Shown here in pieces: positions 48,018 through 61,060 of a DNA stretch of 64,000 bases (positions are counted from its first letter, which is position 1; every line of letters begins with the position of its first letter). Source of the DNA: Phoronis australis (Eukaryota; Phoronida; Phoronidae); assembly GCA_002633005.1 (NCBI GenBank), contig NMRA01000420.1:124001-188000 (forward strand), written 5' to 3'. Both the position numbers and the translations under genes were made by a program. The notes below the pieces were generated by a model, which was not told the origin of the DNA, did not search any database, and saw only the letters and a list, made by a program, of their open reading frames with translations.

Positions 48018-48398
48018 CACAGGCATCCTCAGCTTCTGATCGTCCCCAATACACTACATATAATACTACAAGGTATGACACTCAGGACAAGAAATTCCAC
48101 GGGTGCTTCATTTCAGCCGTCCATAGTAAACAGAAATCCCAATAAATTTACACAAAACAAACAATTCAACAAACCATGAGGAATTGTTCTTTTTCCCAAT
48201 ACCATTTACGGTGTCCTGTTCCGGCGACTTCGTAAGAAATTCGCAGTCAAAGAACAAAAATGTTCCCAAAAAGTCCAAACACACTTACAACTATGAACGG
48301 CTCGAGGTCAAGGACGGTACGGAAATTGCCGGTTTATCGCGTAAAGTCACGATGTCGATAACGCCGTCCATCCGTAATTCATTGGTAATTTCCGTTCA
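48018..48398. mobile_element. Foldback element, copy 3 (mostly left arm)
   Basis: It begins cacaggcatcctcagcttct and reaches gtacggaaattgccgg and the loop (cgcgtaaagtcacgatgtcg). Only a scrap of the right arm remains (ttggtaatttccgt). More diverged than the copies at 37.8-39.1 kb. Confidence 0.7.
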
Positions 48399-48419
48399 AT
48401 GAAGTGCCTGGGTTCTGGT

Positions 48420-48540
48420 ACACATTGAAGATCTAGAAACTTGATTCAAAGGTCTAGCAGTGAGTCCCAGCGAGACTCGAACCCGCGATCTCGAGTAAAG
48501 AAAGCGGGCACCTGTCACACTAGGCCACACTACCTCCTCT
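48420..48540 (-). repeat. tRNA-derived SINE, copy 1
   Basis: On the minus strand: ggaggtagtgtggcctagtg (A box TGGCCTAGTG), then gcgggttcgagtctc (B box), then a body shared with 62385-62485 (ctttactc, ctgggactcac, tttctagatcttc). The cloverleaf is poor, so it is not a working tRNA. Confidence 0.6.
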
Positions 48541-49510
48541 CCGAAAATGGGAAAGTCTAACTAATAAAAACCCACTTCTCATATTTCATGGAAACACGCT
48601 CAGGGACTTCAAGGAGACAAACGTAGAAAATGGAAGTGGTTCTACGAAGCACAGCGCTATCTGTTGTTCATAGGAGTACGCAGATCGTGCAAGGATTTTA
48701 AGAGGTAAAGCTGTGGACGCAAAAACAAAAATGCCACTAGAAGGCGCTAAATGTGTTGTAGCCGTCGGCGGGAAACGTCTGCCAATTTTCTTAATGATCC
48801 TTTGAGCAGTTTTGTGGATGGAGAGCGTGACTCAAAATAATAAAAAATGGCCAATAATTGGTGCAGAAAACTTCAAATCCTTCTGAAAATAGAAAGCGGT
48901 TGTGGTCTCTTTAATAAAACACATTTGCCAAATTTAATGAAATTCAGGGAACACCGAACAAGTAGAGATAAACGTGATGAAACTAAAGTTATCACTATGA
49001 GGGAAAGCGGTAGTCGGACCCACGAGGAAATCATCGTTATACGTTATCACATTTATAGAAATCTAGGACCACTAAATAGAGAATCACTGGCGCTAAAAAG
49101 CCAGATTCTCGAATCAATCCAGTAATGGGAAAACGTAGTCGTGTCTTTGACAATACCTAATCACCAAATTGAAGCGGCAATCGGTCAGTGAACTTTAAAG
49201 ATACGGTAAACGGCCACAAGGGGTTAAGAAGTTACAGCCGCAGAGGAGAAAAAATATTGCAACCAGGGGAGCCACATTGGTCCAATTTTCTGAAAATCCA
49301 TGTCAGTCGTGACAAAAAGCGACTCGAAAATAATGAAAATAGAAATATGTGGCAGTGGATACGTCAACACCGTCCGAAAATGGAAAGGTGTCGCCATCTG
49401 TGTTCTTTTATAAAAATCTGTTTGCTAAATTTCATGAAAATCCATCAAGAAACTCCGAAGGCACAGAGACAAACGTAAAAAATGCCACTAGGGGGCACAG
49501 CGAAACTCGT
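48541..49510 (+). repeat. Degenerate repeats with a CTCF-like core
   Basis: Several decayed units share ccgaaaatggaaa, ttgccaaatttcatgaaaa, gagacaaacgtaaaaaatg and ccactagggggcac. Units can be seen near 48545-48760, 48850-48960, 49120-49330 and 49370-49505. Three short open frames here arise from the repeat. Confidence 0.4.
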
Positions 49511-49649
49511 TACAAACTTAGTTTTGTGGTGTAGTATCCGTCAAAGCAATGGCTGGATTTAAAGAGTTGTCTGCATGTTTAAAGCCTTTACAGGAAAACA
49601 GATTGATTAACCCTGAGAGTCTGGTGTCGAAAATGATCTTGTTATGAGG

Positions 49650-50690
49650 CCATTATCAATACAGATCTCATGAATATTAATTTCTCTCTGAATCGAGGCT
49701 TGAACAGCGTGATGGATTCCTTATATTACAGGCACAAGCACAAGGCAAAATTCATCTGCCAAACAATTTTCCAGTGCGTATAGGGTTGTAGAATTTCAGT
49801 TTTTGTAATTCTTGCATTTGGCTGTCATTCACATTGTCCCAAACAAACACAGTCAAATAATCATCAGTTCTCGGACCACGCTTTTTTCAACAAATGTCGC
49901 TCGTGATACGCGGCTACCGGGGATTTCCAATAACCGTCCATCACCATAAAACAGCAATGGGCGCTTTTATTGGACAAGAAGGCAGAGATAGCGCTCGTGT
50001 GCGTTTTTTTTTCTGGAACAAAATGCGACTTGAAAAATCGGAAATATTCGTTATAGCTACTCAAACCAGGAGCTTGTGACGACCTTGTGGACGCGAAATG
50101 ACCAGAAATTTAGTTCAATGGTTCTTACAACTTCTTTAATAATAGAAAGAACACGAAACCATTGTGGATAATTTGTTGCGTACTAACAGCACCATGTTAA
50201 GTGGGGCTCCGCTGAAGAACCAGTCGGCTCAAAGCTAACACATGCGATCGCTACACGTATTGAGCTGAAGAATACCGAACGTAGCGGCATAGTTTTCACA
50301 TAAGTTACGAGATTTTAATGAGACATTCATTATTGATTATAGATTGGTTGTCATTGTCAATGTAAAGACTTACCTGCAGTAATCCCTAGACGCAAGTTCT
50401 AATGCGACACGCCGCGGAGACTCTCGGTCCGGCAATGATCTCGGGGCCAGTCTCGCACACTCGTCTCTGTTTCAATAACTAACTACATGCATGAATTGGC
50501 TACAGTCTTTGCTGATTCCATATTCAGGACCATAGACACACCATCGCATAAAAAATCCTTGAACTATTACTGTGACCACTGAGGTACACAAACTCAACTC
50601 CGGAAGTGGCCAGGCTTACATGTATCAGACGAGATCCATGCTATGCTGTTAAAGCCTCGTTTTCGCTTTCGAAGAAGCCTGGAACGCGAT
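49650..50690. repeat. Old dispersed duplication, copy 2
   Basis: Counterpart of 44250-45340: tattaatttctctctgaat, gctaccggggatttccaat, gagacattcattattgatta and cacgccgcggagactctc. Confidence 0.65.
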
Positions 50691-51824
50691 AAACAGACTA
50701 AATTGCAATATTGAAAATGGTTCTCTCTGCCACTGAAACAGAATTCAACTTGCTCACCAGTTATTTTTAGGGATTCTTCGAAAAGATTTTCAATTTACAT
50801 TGACATCAAAGCATTTTTTAAAGTTTCGAATAATCTCTCAACCGCTCGTCACTTCGTAGATTTTCTCCAACAAAGCAAAGCACGTCTCCTTATTTGGCAT
50901 GGCAAGACATAGACGTAGCACATTTTGCTGATATGGAAAATGTGACCTTTGACCTCAAGCGAATTCAAGCAACAGACTGCGCGCATCTATCATAAGTGGG
51001 AGGGAGACTAAAAAACTCTGTGGTATGTCAATTTTGCGACTTTTCTGGAAATTTCCGAACAGAGGAAAGTGAATAATTCTATAGTAGGCATTGCGAGGTG
51101 GTACTTTCGTCAGGAATTGTTTAAAAGATATTTTGACGAGCTTTCGCGTTCCATGCCTCTTTAAGAAAGAACCATCAGTTTCTTTTGTTGAAAGAAACTT
51201 ATTGTTCGATCACCAGGAATTGATAAGAAGCAACCAAAATTGTTAATGGCCAGAACAATACTGTTTCTTTTTCCAAATACAAACACAAGGGATCAGTTAC
51301 TAGGCTCGGAAAAAAAAACTCAATACATTCGCCAAGGTAAATTGATTAGCCGCTCCAACTGTTGTTATTATTCTAAAAATATTCTCGCGCAATGCAGCTG
51401 ATGTTACATGAATGAAGATATTCACAGGATTCGGAAACCTGGGTAGCATTCCGTAGACCAAGTTGCGAGATAACTCGAGACCACAGTAAAACTGCGATTG
51501 AGAGAAAAGCGAGTGTGCTTTTATGCTCGAAACCTTAGCTGAGTTTTGTGCACACAAAAAATCTCGAGATTAAAGTTTAACTTAGTGCTATCTCTTCCTT
51601 TGTTTGTAATGCATGGTGAAATCTCGCTCGTTTAGTTCACGAGTGTTTTGCGTTTGCGAAACGAGAACTTTACAGACATAACCTAGCGATAGCGGTCACT
51701 AAAGTGATTTGGTCGGCGAGGATGGATGTCGAACTATGGGATAGATTTTGTAAATTATGTGACAGAGTCCACTGTTTCCTTCCTATAAGCGACGATTTTT
51801 CCCCACAAAGTGCAAATTAATGTC
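50691..51824. other. Non-coding, nothing recognised
   Basis: No supported gene or repeat. Confidence 0.4.
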
Positions 51825-51952
51825 TTGTGTCTACGAACGAAACCCAAGTTTCTTGCGGAAACAACGAGAACTCGCAAGTCTTTGCCTGTTAACTTGCACC
51901 GCAAGCGAAGCACGTGATCACTCTTACTTCTCTAGCTTGAGCCTACGGAACA
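51825..51952. repeat. MITE family B relative
   Basis: It begins ttgtgtctacgaacgaaacc and ends agcctacggaacac, with the core caagcgaagcacgtgatcac. Confidence 0.45.
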
Positions 51953-52820
51953 CGCCCCAGTCCAAACGGCACCGCTTGTGTAACAGTATCTGATGCGATA
52001 TCGACTTGCTTGTCCCAGTGTACAATAGGTTTGAGAATAGAGACACCTGGCTCACTCAACGCATTGTCAAGAAAAGAAACACAGAACAAGAGCGTTTCTA
52101 TTTGTTTTGGTTACATTTCCTTAACAGCTCCCATCCTAGAACGCTGTCGAAGGAGGTGCTTACTTTCCGCCCGTTCCGCTGACCGAGATGTGCCGCATGT
52201 ATTGGGCCTCGTCAATTCATAGTTAGGTTTACTTTTGAAAATAATTTCAGGATATCTATCCTTTATACATCGTGGTCAGATCAGCCACGGGATGCGTGTC
52301 TATTATTCACATAATTTTGCCAGTTCTCCGTCACTAACTATTCGACAACTTTTTGCTACATCCTCAGTCGCATTATTCTTAGACTAAACAACCTTTGGGA
52401 AGGAAATCGCCTGCATTACTAAAAATGTGACGTTGTCACGCATGCTGTTATATTGGGCATTTAATGTCACAAGTCCGGTAATAATTTGCGTGTAATTAAC
52501 ATTACGCAAATTAAGTTATGACTGGCAGTATCATCGGAAACATGTTCTCAGCGACATGATACGTGTAAGCGGGCGTAAGACACAATGACATGGACGACGT
52601 AATCGTGTTAGCGTTTTGCTAATCTGACTTGAAGACCTGTCATGTCTAGTGATTGGTGATACACTATTAAACCTCTAGTTGTGTTCTTAGAGTATAACAA
52701 AGTATCAGGTTTAAGGAACGCGATGTTATTACAATTGTGCAGTTTCGTTCGAACTACTTTTGGTTTCCAAAGAATATCCCTGTCTATCCTTGAAACAAAA
52801 CATCAATTGAATTTCCAAGT

Positions 52821-53007
52821 CACGTGTGCACGCCGCCTGTCAATCTTATGACGTCACCATGTATTTGCCTAGCAAATGAGAAAAGCGGATGTTTAACATT
52901 GTCGCGCATAACTTGCCGAACTATAAAACGGGCGCGCCGTTCGATAGCCAGGCAGAAACAGTGGGCGCCGTTGGACAAGAGATTCTTCGAGAGATCAAGA
53001 GTAAAAA
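52821..53007 (+). promoter_or_regulatory. Candidate CRE/TATA promoter and non-coding first exon
   Basis: CACGTG (52821-52826), a full cAMP-response element TGACGTCA (52849-52856) and TATAAAA (52922-52928) are followed by a GC-rich segment. A start near 52950 would give a first exon ending at 53007, before a donor AAAAA|GTGAGT. No ATG lies between the presumed start and the donor, so the exon would be non-coding. The downstream gene was not identified. The order and spacing are what support this call. Confidence 0.45.
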
Positions 53008-53013
53008 GTGAGT

Positions 53014-56000
53014 AGAATGGGCAGGTAATTTACATACATACTTTAAGATTTTGTTTCAAAGGCTTGCTGTACATATTCTGTAAAAAATAATTTTTTCAAC
53101 TTGTCAAAATAGTTGCAGGACGTGCACACATTATCAGTTGATGTTAAATATGAATTTCATTTATCGATACTGGTTTATGATGCTGATTTAACTCTTCCTA
53201 AGCGTTTATGTTAAAGCATCGTCACTACGTCTAACTAAAATTGTTCATTTGAACACGCGCTTTTTAATGTACGAAAGTCAATTCATCTGAAGTCCTCGGG
53301 ACCAACTTCCTCCGTCAACATCGCAGCGCGCGGTAATAAATTGATCTGACGATTTTATAGAGAGTTTAAATGGGTTATATGTCCGCTTTCTGTCAAAGAA
53401 ACTAAATTTTCACTACTGAAAGCTCCTGATCTTGACTTGTTCGTTACTCAGATGGGACGTACTTTTTAGTCTTGCAAAGAACTGACAGTTCGTTACATCT
53501 GGAGACCTTGTTCGTTAAACAAAGTGACATACCGTGAAAAGTCAACAACTGTTTTGTCTTAAAAAATTGAGACCACTTTCACAGGGGTGAGTGGTGTAGT
53601 TTTAATGTGACGTAAGGTGTGTTTACAGACGCTTTAAGAGAGATTTTCGATAAATGTGTTATGCTAAAATTTCATAAACTGTTTGAAAAGTTAGATGTTG
53701 ACGTTGTGGGTCCATTAAGGCAAAACTAGCGTGTCTTCCATTCAGCTACAGGATCGTAGTAATCTTGTGTTAACAGGGAATAACATATTGATTTTTGGCC
53801 AATTGGTGACCGACCAGAGTATTAATTACAAGCTACGACAAAGGTTGAAAATCATATTCATAACGTTAATCATAGAAATAAAGACTACCAATGTTCGACA
53901 TATGATGTGTGGTTAACAAAGCATTGCGCGTCAACAAAGTTCTGTTTCCAGACATGAAAAGGAGACTAGGGGTGGATTAAAATGGCCATTGACTATGACG
54001 TAACGATCTTTGGAAAGTTGTTGTTTCTGAATAGACGCCTTCACGATAATGCAATATCTTAACTTTTCTTGAGACGATACAAAAAGGAAAGAGTTCTGAA
54101 TTCTCATTCCAGTAATTATGTCCACTTATGTATAGCAGGCTCGGACTCTGGCTTAGAAAAAAAGACATGTAGCTAAAAGGAATTCGCATTGAATTTAAAA
54201 TCTTCTTGTTTGTTGCCGCTACATGTTCTTTCTTGGATCAAAGATGTTCTTACATATTTTGTAACTTTTCAAGTAGTATTTCAAGTTTTCATTTTTAAAA
54301 CCTTACCATAACTTTGCATTTCACCATTACAGCTCCGGTTAGTTTTGTTTGATACAGCGACGCCTTCCATCTTTGCATTTCACAATGGTGATTGTAAAAT
54401 GTGTATGGATATGTGTATTTTGATATATAGATACGTGTCTGTTTGTATGTATATATTTATAGTTTTCTCTCTCTCATTGTATGTCAATGGATTGAGCGCA
54501 GTTTTGTTAACGTTATGTTTTATCACAATGGAATACAGAGTGGTTAACTTTACCGGTCCGTTGAATTGAAAGTGACAGAGAGCTTGATTGAAACTGTTAT
54601 TGATTTAACATCGAAATTGCAAGAAATTGAGAGGATGATTTTAAAAGAAATCCAAAAACTCGGGAAAAATAACAGTTGTTGGATAATAATAAATTTATCG
54701 AAATAGTTAACATAATATCACACTCCGTGCTCTTTCTGCGTGAAAGTTTTTGAAAGCAAATTATGAAGTCATTTCAGGAGGTAAGAACAACAAAAAACGT
54801 GTGTGTTAACATATTTATATTTTGATGTTGTTGGTATAGTGTGCTCAGTCTCACTGGGAATGCAGGAGCCGCAGCGACAAACGTAAACGTTTAAAAATGA
54901 AACTCGTGTACAATGAGGTGTTTTAAAAGTATAACAATCATTGTAATTAGCTTTGAAATGTTCAAGCGAGACAGACTACTTTTACTGGGTAAATACTTGG
55001 TATAGACGTTCATTCGACCATGCAGTGGTTGTATTCTGTGTGCATAATGAATGACTTACTAATCTTTTCTTATTCGTGCATTAACAATTCAATATATTGA
55101 TCACAGATACTATCGACTGTGCTTAGGCATCACCCGTAATTGCGACAGTTGTACTTTTTGCCGACACAATCCTTGGCCAGATTAACCACGACATTCCTCT
55201 TCATGTCGATAATTTCCAGCGACAATATTAGAAAATTTCAGAAAACATGCGCCGGTCGTTAATCTCCTGTTCTCTGTCGTCTCTCAGCATGTCTGCCAAG
55301 CTTGTAGGATCTCTTCCACGCGCGGATTTCTTCACTCACGTTCGGTGACGGGCGCAACTATGACAAATGCACATCAGAGTTATTGGTTGTGGGCTGCTCG
55401 GACGCCTTGTCCGTGTTGCCATGGTCGTATCGGGACTTGGCTGGGGGAAGAGAGGTGACATGTAATGCAAATTAGCCTCTCAACCGCGGTCACCACCAAT
55501 TCCACTCCTCCGTCGCCAACAAGACTCCCGGGCTCAGTTTCTGTGTATTTCTTTATCGATGCCCCTTTCATAATTTCCCTCCTGTGTTTTTTCCTCTGTA
55601 TGTTGCGCTTCCCGAATTTTTTCCTTGGGTTTTGCAAATCTAAGGTGCAACTGGCCCCCCTCTCGCTCCTAGTGTCAACCCTAAACTAAGACGGCTGTGC
55701 ATGCAACCCTGAGCTGATTCATATGCGCAATTTTGTCGTGTCTATGACTTTGGGTTTCTCATCAAAATCATCTGGAAAATGTCTGTGTGATACCAACCTT
55801 GTGTATGTAATGTTAGTTTGTTAATGTGTTCGTTTCCGATACGTGTCTGTGACTCCCCGTCGCTATCGTCTCCTACATGTCGGGTGTACATTGTCTTCAT
55901 TTGTTACGTTATCTATCATGTCTGGGTAAACCTGCGTACTTCATTGATACCGTCTCGGACAAGAGGCGTTTGAGATTTCATTTTTTTACTCTCATGGTAT

Positions 56001-57252
56001 CTAATACCATCCCGCACACTGGGCTATTTAGTTTCTTCGCACCTTTTTAAACGTAAGCGAATACAACTCAAAGAGTTATCATTTGGTGATTGCAAAAGGG
56101 CGTCATTGATAGCAACGTAAGTGAAACCATCACAACCTCAAACCAAGCTAATAGGTGGGAGCTGAAAATAAAAAGGTTAACATTGCAGGCAGAAGTAACA
56201 CCACGGGCAATACATTCAATCATACTTAATATTAATATCCATATATTTAATACGCTCTCAAACATTAGCGCATTAAATTCTCTGCCTTTGGAATAAGTCG
56301 ATATTATGGAGCTTAAACTAGCCCCTAAACCAGACCATTAACAAATTAGTTGGGTATCAGACGAAGATGCGGAAAACGCGCAGATAAGTAGCCTACTAGC
56401 CCATCTTTAACAAATAATATTATTTGTGATCGGCGTATCGCCAGCAACGAACAAAACTTTTATTGAAACAATTTCTTCTCCATAACTATTATAATAATAA
56501 TTGTTTTTTCTAGCTTTTGCACTCCTGCGAATATCAACGTCTGACGAGAATGGCTTATGTCACCATTACTGTCTCAGGCCAGTCCTGTTCCATTCCAACC
56601 ACAGTCCCGTTACTGTTTCAAAACAACAAATACACTGCAAACAAAGTTGCACCAGCTAAATCAAGTCGTCTGCGTTTTCAAGGCTGACAAATTTTCTACA
56701 CAACTGTCCAAACTTATAAGTAAAACTCCTTGTTTGGATACTTAGCAATGTCGATTGTAGCCTAGAGTGCTCTGATTGCGATGTGAGTATAGGTTGAGTC
56801 CGTCAATGCATTGAAGAAATGGCTCTACCACCTACCATGGCACTGATTTTGATAACGCAGGTGGAGCGTCAACGGACTCCATTCCTAGCACATTAAAGAA
56901 AGCCTACACATCCTTGATTTTAAAGCCTTCTCCTCTTTGTTTAACTCTAATAGGCCTACGTCCAGAAACCCTAGCCCTGGTTAACGCCGATTTTCCTTTT
57001 TCATTTTTGAATGTCATTCTAGAGTTTCTTCGTTCAGCAATGTTCACTGACGATGTTTTGAGTTAAGAAACGAAACGTATGGTCTCTGTATATAGTGATA
57101 TAAATATATCGTTCACTAAACCGCTTGTTATTTGTTTTCTAGCATGGTAATGTAATATTTCACGAGTTCGTCGCCGCCAAAAATGTATTGAAATAGATAA
57201 ATGATGTGCACGAAAAGTCGCCAAACTAAGTAGAGTTCATCAGTAGCTGTCT
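53014..57252. other. Possible intron or intergenic DNA; no exon recognised
   Basis: If the promoter at 52.8 kb is real, this would be its first intron. A somewhat GC-richer segment lies at 55250-55700, but no frame there resembles a known family. Confidence 0.35.
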
Positions 57253-57352
57253 TGAGGGCTAGAAAATTACGTGTTCTCATTTAAAACACACAGCAATATC
57301 TCGCGCAAACTCGCGACGTCTTTCTTTTCTAGTGAGGTCCCAGCGTTACCGA
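57253..57352. repeat. MITE family A copy, 5'-decayed
   Basis: It has acgtgttctcatttaaaaca, ctcgcgcaaactcgcgacg and an end gtcccagcgttaccgaat, in the orientation of 41115-41229. Confidence 0.55.
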
Positions 57353-57489
57353 ATTCTGCTCTGATTTGATTCTTATATTCTCTCGAAACTGGTAATGCGT
57401 TCTTTGACGGTTTACCATATTTCTATATGTTAGTCATATGTACATGCAAATGTTTTATTTTTTAAGAGATTTCAACCTAGTATTCCGGC

Positions 57490-57720
57490 TGTTTTTTCAT
57501 TTATCCATTCATTCATTCAGTGCTTGCTTCTTATACAGCGCTTAATTACTATGAACACAAAGCTCGCTTTACCGGAGGCGAAAAAACGTTTGCGCGATGA
57601 AGTCTCACCCTGCAGTGGATGGGATGGGGACGCACTCCCCTGCTCACAGGCATTTGAGGTCCACCTCAGCAGAGAGATGTTTTTTTCTTTTCAGAGAGAT
57701 TGGTGGCGACTGACCACCGG
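57490..57720 (+). repeat. Probable interspersed repeat
   Basis: The string ttcttatacagcgcttaatt with a following ctcgctttac resembles the tatatagcgc-type repeats that are common in marine invertebrate DNA. That resemblance is from general knowledge; there is no second copy in this window. The overlapping open frame (57524-57841) has no family resemblance. Confidence 0.3.
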
Positions 57721-59178
57721 GAAAATAGTTTTCATTGTTTACAAGACTTACGAAAGACAAAGCAGTCAAATCCTTATAGTCTGCTTCGTGAAAAATCTTT
57801 TGCCGATAACTAAAACCAAAGACCGGTCAAAAAGAATTTAAAATAAATTTGCAATTGTTACGAATTATTGAAATAAATCCGTGCCCATGTCGCTTCTGTA
57901 CCAACCCCTGGACTTTTTGGAGTCATCACTGAAAATTAGGGCTGCAACCTGTATCCGAAATAATCGAAAGTTGGGCAGTCTAGATCTGTCGGTTCGGTTC
58001 CGATCCATAGATCTTTGTTTTCGGTTCGGTTATAAGCGCCACCTAAAGGCCAGTATGTGTGCTAAAGTGAATAAATAACCACCAAATGTGTCTCGTTTAG
58101 TGACTAAAATGTGTCCGAAAACACTTTTTAAACAGTTCGCATGGCTTTTGCCCATAAAGTGAGACTTTTGGAGGCCAGCAAGTTATTTCAAAAGTTGGTG
58201 TTCTGCGATGAAATATGAAGTTAATGAAACACTACAAAAATTTAAAATTATATTGGTATTCATTTGCGATTTACCGAAGAATACAATTAGATGAACTAGT
58301 AAAAGCTTTCTTAAATGGTTACTGTGTGAAGAAAAAAAAACGGCGTCCCGCAGGAGGACTCCAGTATAAAATATTTAAGTTTCTGAGAACAAAGACGTAT
58401 CAGTCTGAACTCGCTGTGATCTAAACAAAAAATATTCATCAGGGAGTACTCCAGCGATGTCAAATTCTTAGAAACGGTTCAAAGTATTCAACAAACTAAG
58501 TCGGATAAATATCAAATAAACAATCTTTGGAACTGAACTGCCAGAACCGACGCTAAATCGAAACCGAATAGATCCGAAAAACATGGAACCTTTGCAACCT
58601 TATTGAAAACCCCAAACCTAAGAGACTATTTAACAGTCATGAGCATTTTATTTCGAAATCGAAGCTTTACAATCTATTATTTACACCAAAGACAAAAATG
58701 AAGAACCATTAGAAATATTTCCATCTAGACATGTTCTTCATTGTTGCCATTCGCGTTATTTTATAAACTATTTTTCCTGAAAGACGAAATTCCATAATAA
58801 TGCAAAGCAGCGAACCTGTTGGCCAATTCTGATTAGCATATGCAAGTTCAGAATACGAGGACGAGTAATACAGAAATCGTTTCATAGCTGTCAAGTTCAG
58901 TGTGACGTGACGTCATTGGGCCCTGTCTGTACTTGATATCATAATGTCAGTTTCGCAAAAAACACATAAGTTATCTGTGTAATTCCAAGTTGGTAATTAT
59001 AAGTGAGCCACTGTTCATGTATCGTTTTAGATAACTCAGCGTTTTACGATTTTTATAATTAGGTACTGAGGAGTCGGGATTTTGACCATCTTCCGTTTTG
59101 ACATTGTTTATGTCCCAGACAGTCTCCCAGCGGCATTGTGATTGTAGTTATGGGGCAGTGCCTAGTGGGCAACGACGA
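57721..59178. other. Non-coding, nothing recognised
   Basis: AT-rich; no supported feature. Confidence 0.4.
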
Positions 59179-59404
59179 TGACATGTGTGTGTGTGTGTGC
59201 GCGCGCGCGCGTGTGTTTGTGTGTGTTGCGTGTGTGTGTGTGTGNNNNNNNNNNNNNNNNNNNNNNNNNNNNNNNNNNNNNNNNNNNNNNNNNNNNNNNN
59301 NNNNNNNNNNNNNNNNNNNNNNNNNNNNNNNNNNNNNNNNNNNNNNNNNNNNNNNNNNNNNNNNNNNNNNNNNNNNNNNNNNNNNNNNNNNNNNNNNNNN
59401 NNNN
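59179..59404. repeat. (TG)n/(GC)n microsatellite running into a 160-N gap
   Basis: tgtgtgtgtgtg, gcgcgcgcgc and tgtgtgtgtg precede Ns at 59245-59404. Open frames through it are artefacts. Confidence 0.9.
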
Positions 59405-59615
59405 GGTGGGATGAAATTGGTAAATGGTGGTGAAAGTCACTTAATTAGTGACGACCGACGAGGAGTGAGGCGGCGAAATTTTGACCACCGACTGGTGGCG
59501 AGCGCGGACGGAAGCCAGGGTTTTTCTGTCCCGTGCGACTTTGGTCCTGCCTACGCTACCGGAATCATGTGAAAGTTGCTTGCGCAGTCACTCTTGCGTG
59601 TACTTGCTCACATTA

Positions 59616-59855
59616 CATGCGCGCACCCAGGCTAAAAAATGGGGGTCTCGAATTTTGGAGAATGTGGACCTTTTACTAAGATTCACGGGGCACATTCAGA
59701 GCAATGAATTGGGCATTCGCCGAATTTTGGTTGTTCCTGCCTTTTTAGTGGACTTTTGGCTCGTTTTCTACTTTTTTCGAAGCGGACCTTTTTGCCCACT
59801 TCCCCAATAGGGGGCTCGTTCAAGCCCCACGAGCACCCCTGGGTGCGTGCGTGCG
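59616..59855. mobile_element. MITE family C copy (~240 bp)
   Basis: It begins catgcgcgcacccaggct and ends ccctgggtgcgtgcgtgcg. The interior has gaatgtggaccttttac and agcggacctttttgcccact. The flanks are catta and ctata, a weak 5-bp duplication at best. It is longer than the 33004 copy. Confidence 0.7.
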
Positions 59856-60453
59856 CTATAACACTGTACATTCTCTGAATGGCGAATGTCTTGTCATTTG
59901 GCCTAGCTGCGAACCAAAATCTGAGTAGAACACGCGCCAGGTGTTCCGCCGGTAATTATCCTTCTAGTGTATACAGAAATCAGTGTTAAATATAATTACA
60001 TTTAGAACTGACATCAGCTAAAAGGCTTTACACTATTGGTGTTAGTTGAAAAAACTTTCTCTATTAAGCGATTTCTGCACAAGTTTCTTGGTCGGACCTC
60101 AACACTCCACCACTACCTGCGGCCTCCCACGCCTGTCTGCACTGAAGATATAAGAATGATGGCACTCGAGCCTTACACATACCAAGGTCACTGACATTAT
60201 ATGTGTTGGCACGCAGTCCTTTACCCAAAATAAGCATTAATAAATACAAATAAGATCGCTTGTTTTACAAAATGATCTACGTTTAATCACAATGTTTGTA
60301 ATACAACTGCATTTTCGACGTTTTGAACCACTTGTATTTATGACACGGTGTAGCATTTCGTCAGGATTCAAATTCTCGCCGCTAGGTTAGTTGGGCATGC
60401 TCGCCACTAGGGGCACTAGTTTCACGACCAATAACCAGGAGACGGTTTCACTA

Positions 60454-61060
60454 AGGTGGCACTCAACAGTTATGCTGAGTTGAGGCTTGAAAAACCAGGT
60501 CGAGTCAGGCCCAACAGCCTGTTCCACAGGATATAAACAGCCTGAAACATAGTATAATGGGCCAAAGTCTTAAAAAACCTTGCACAAAGTCTATTAAAAC
60601 TAATTCCAAAGTCAATTTTCCACCTGTTACCACTACCGGAAGTTCAGCCGGCTGCTTAAAAAACGAGCAAAAATACGCCAAATCCGCAGTTTTCACCCCG
60701 AAGCCACAATTTGCATGCAAGAACTGAGAGGCAGTTCGCACAGACTGACAAAACTCTCCATATTCCAGAAAAGTGGGTGTCGACCAGGTTACCTGAATTT
60801 CCAGCTAAATTTCAACTTCCCGCCGTAAAGGTCCAAGAAAAGCCCAGTCTGAGCAAAAAGTGGGCCAACGGTCAACAGCTGACAATCTTTCCCTCAGAAC
60901 AGATTCAAAAATCAAGCAAATGCCATTCGTAGCCTTCCCACACACCACAGAACGTGATATGCCCAGCCAACCCTGCAAGCGCCGAGCGGATTTTTAATGG
61001 AATTGGGGAAGCTACTGAGATTCAGCCGTGACTTAAATAAACAACTATTGAGTGCCACCT
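60454..61060. mobile_element. 607-bp terminal-inverted-repeat element
   Basis: The left end is aggtggcactcaacagtt and the right end is aactattgagtgccacct, inverted with one mismatch. No clear target duplication is visible. A 580-bp partial copy lies at 17140-17720. The interior has no long ORF, so it is a non-autonomous DNA transposon. Confidence 0.75.

Noticed and set aside
59138-59572. 144-codon frame across the 59245-59404 gap
   Set aside because: Dinucleotide repeat and Ns; not coding.
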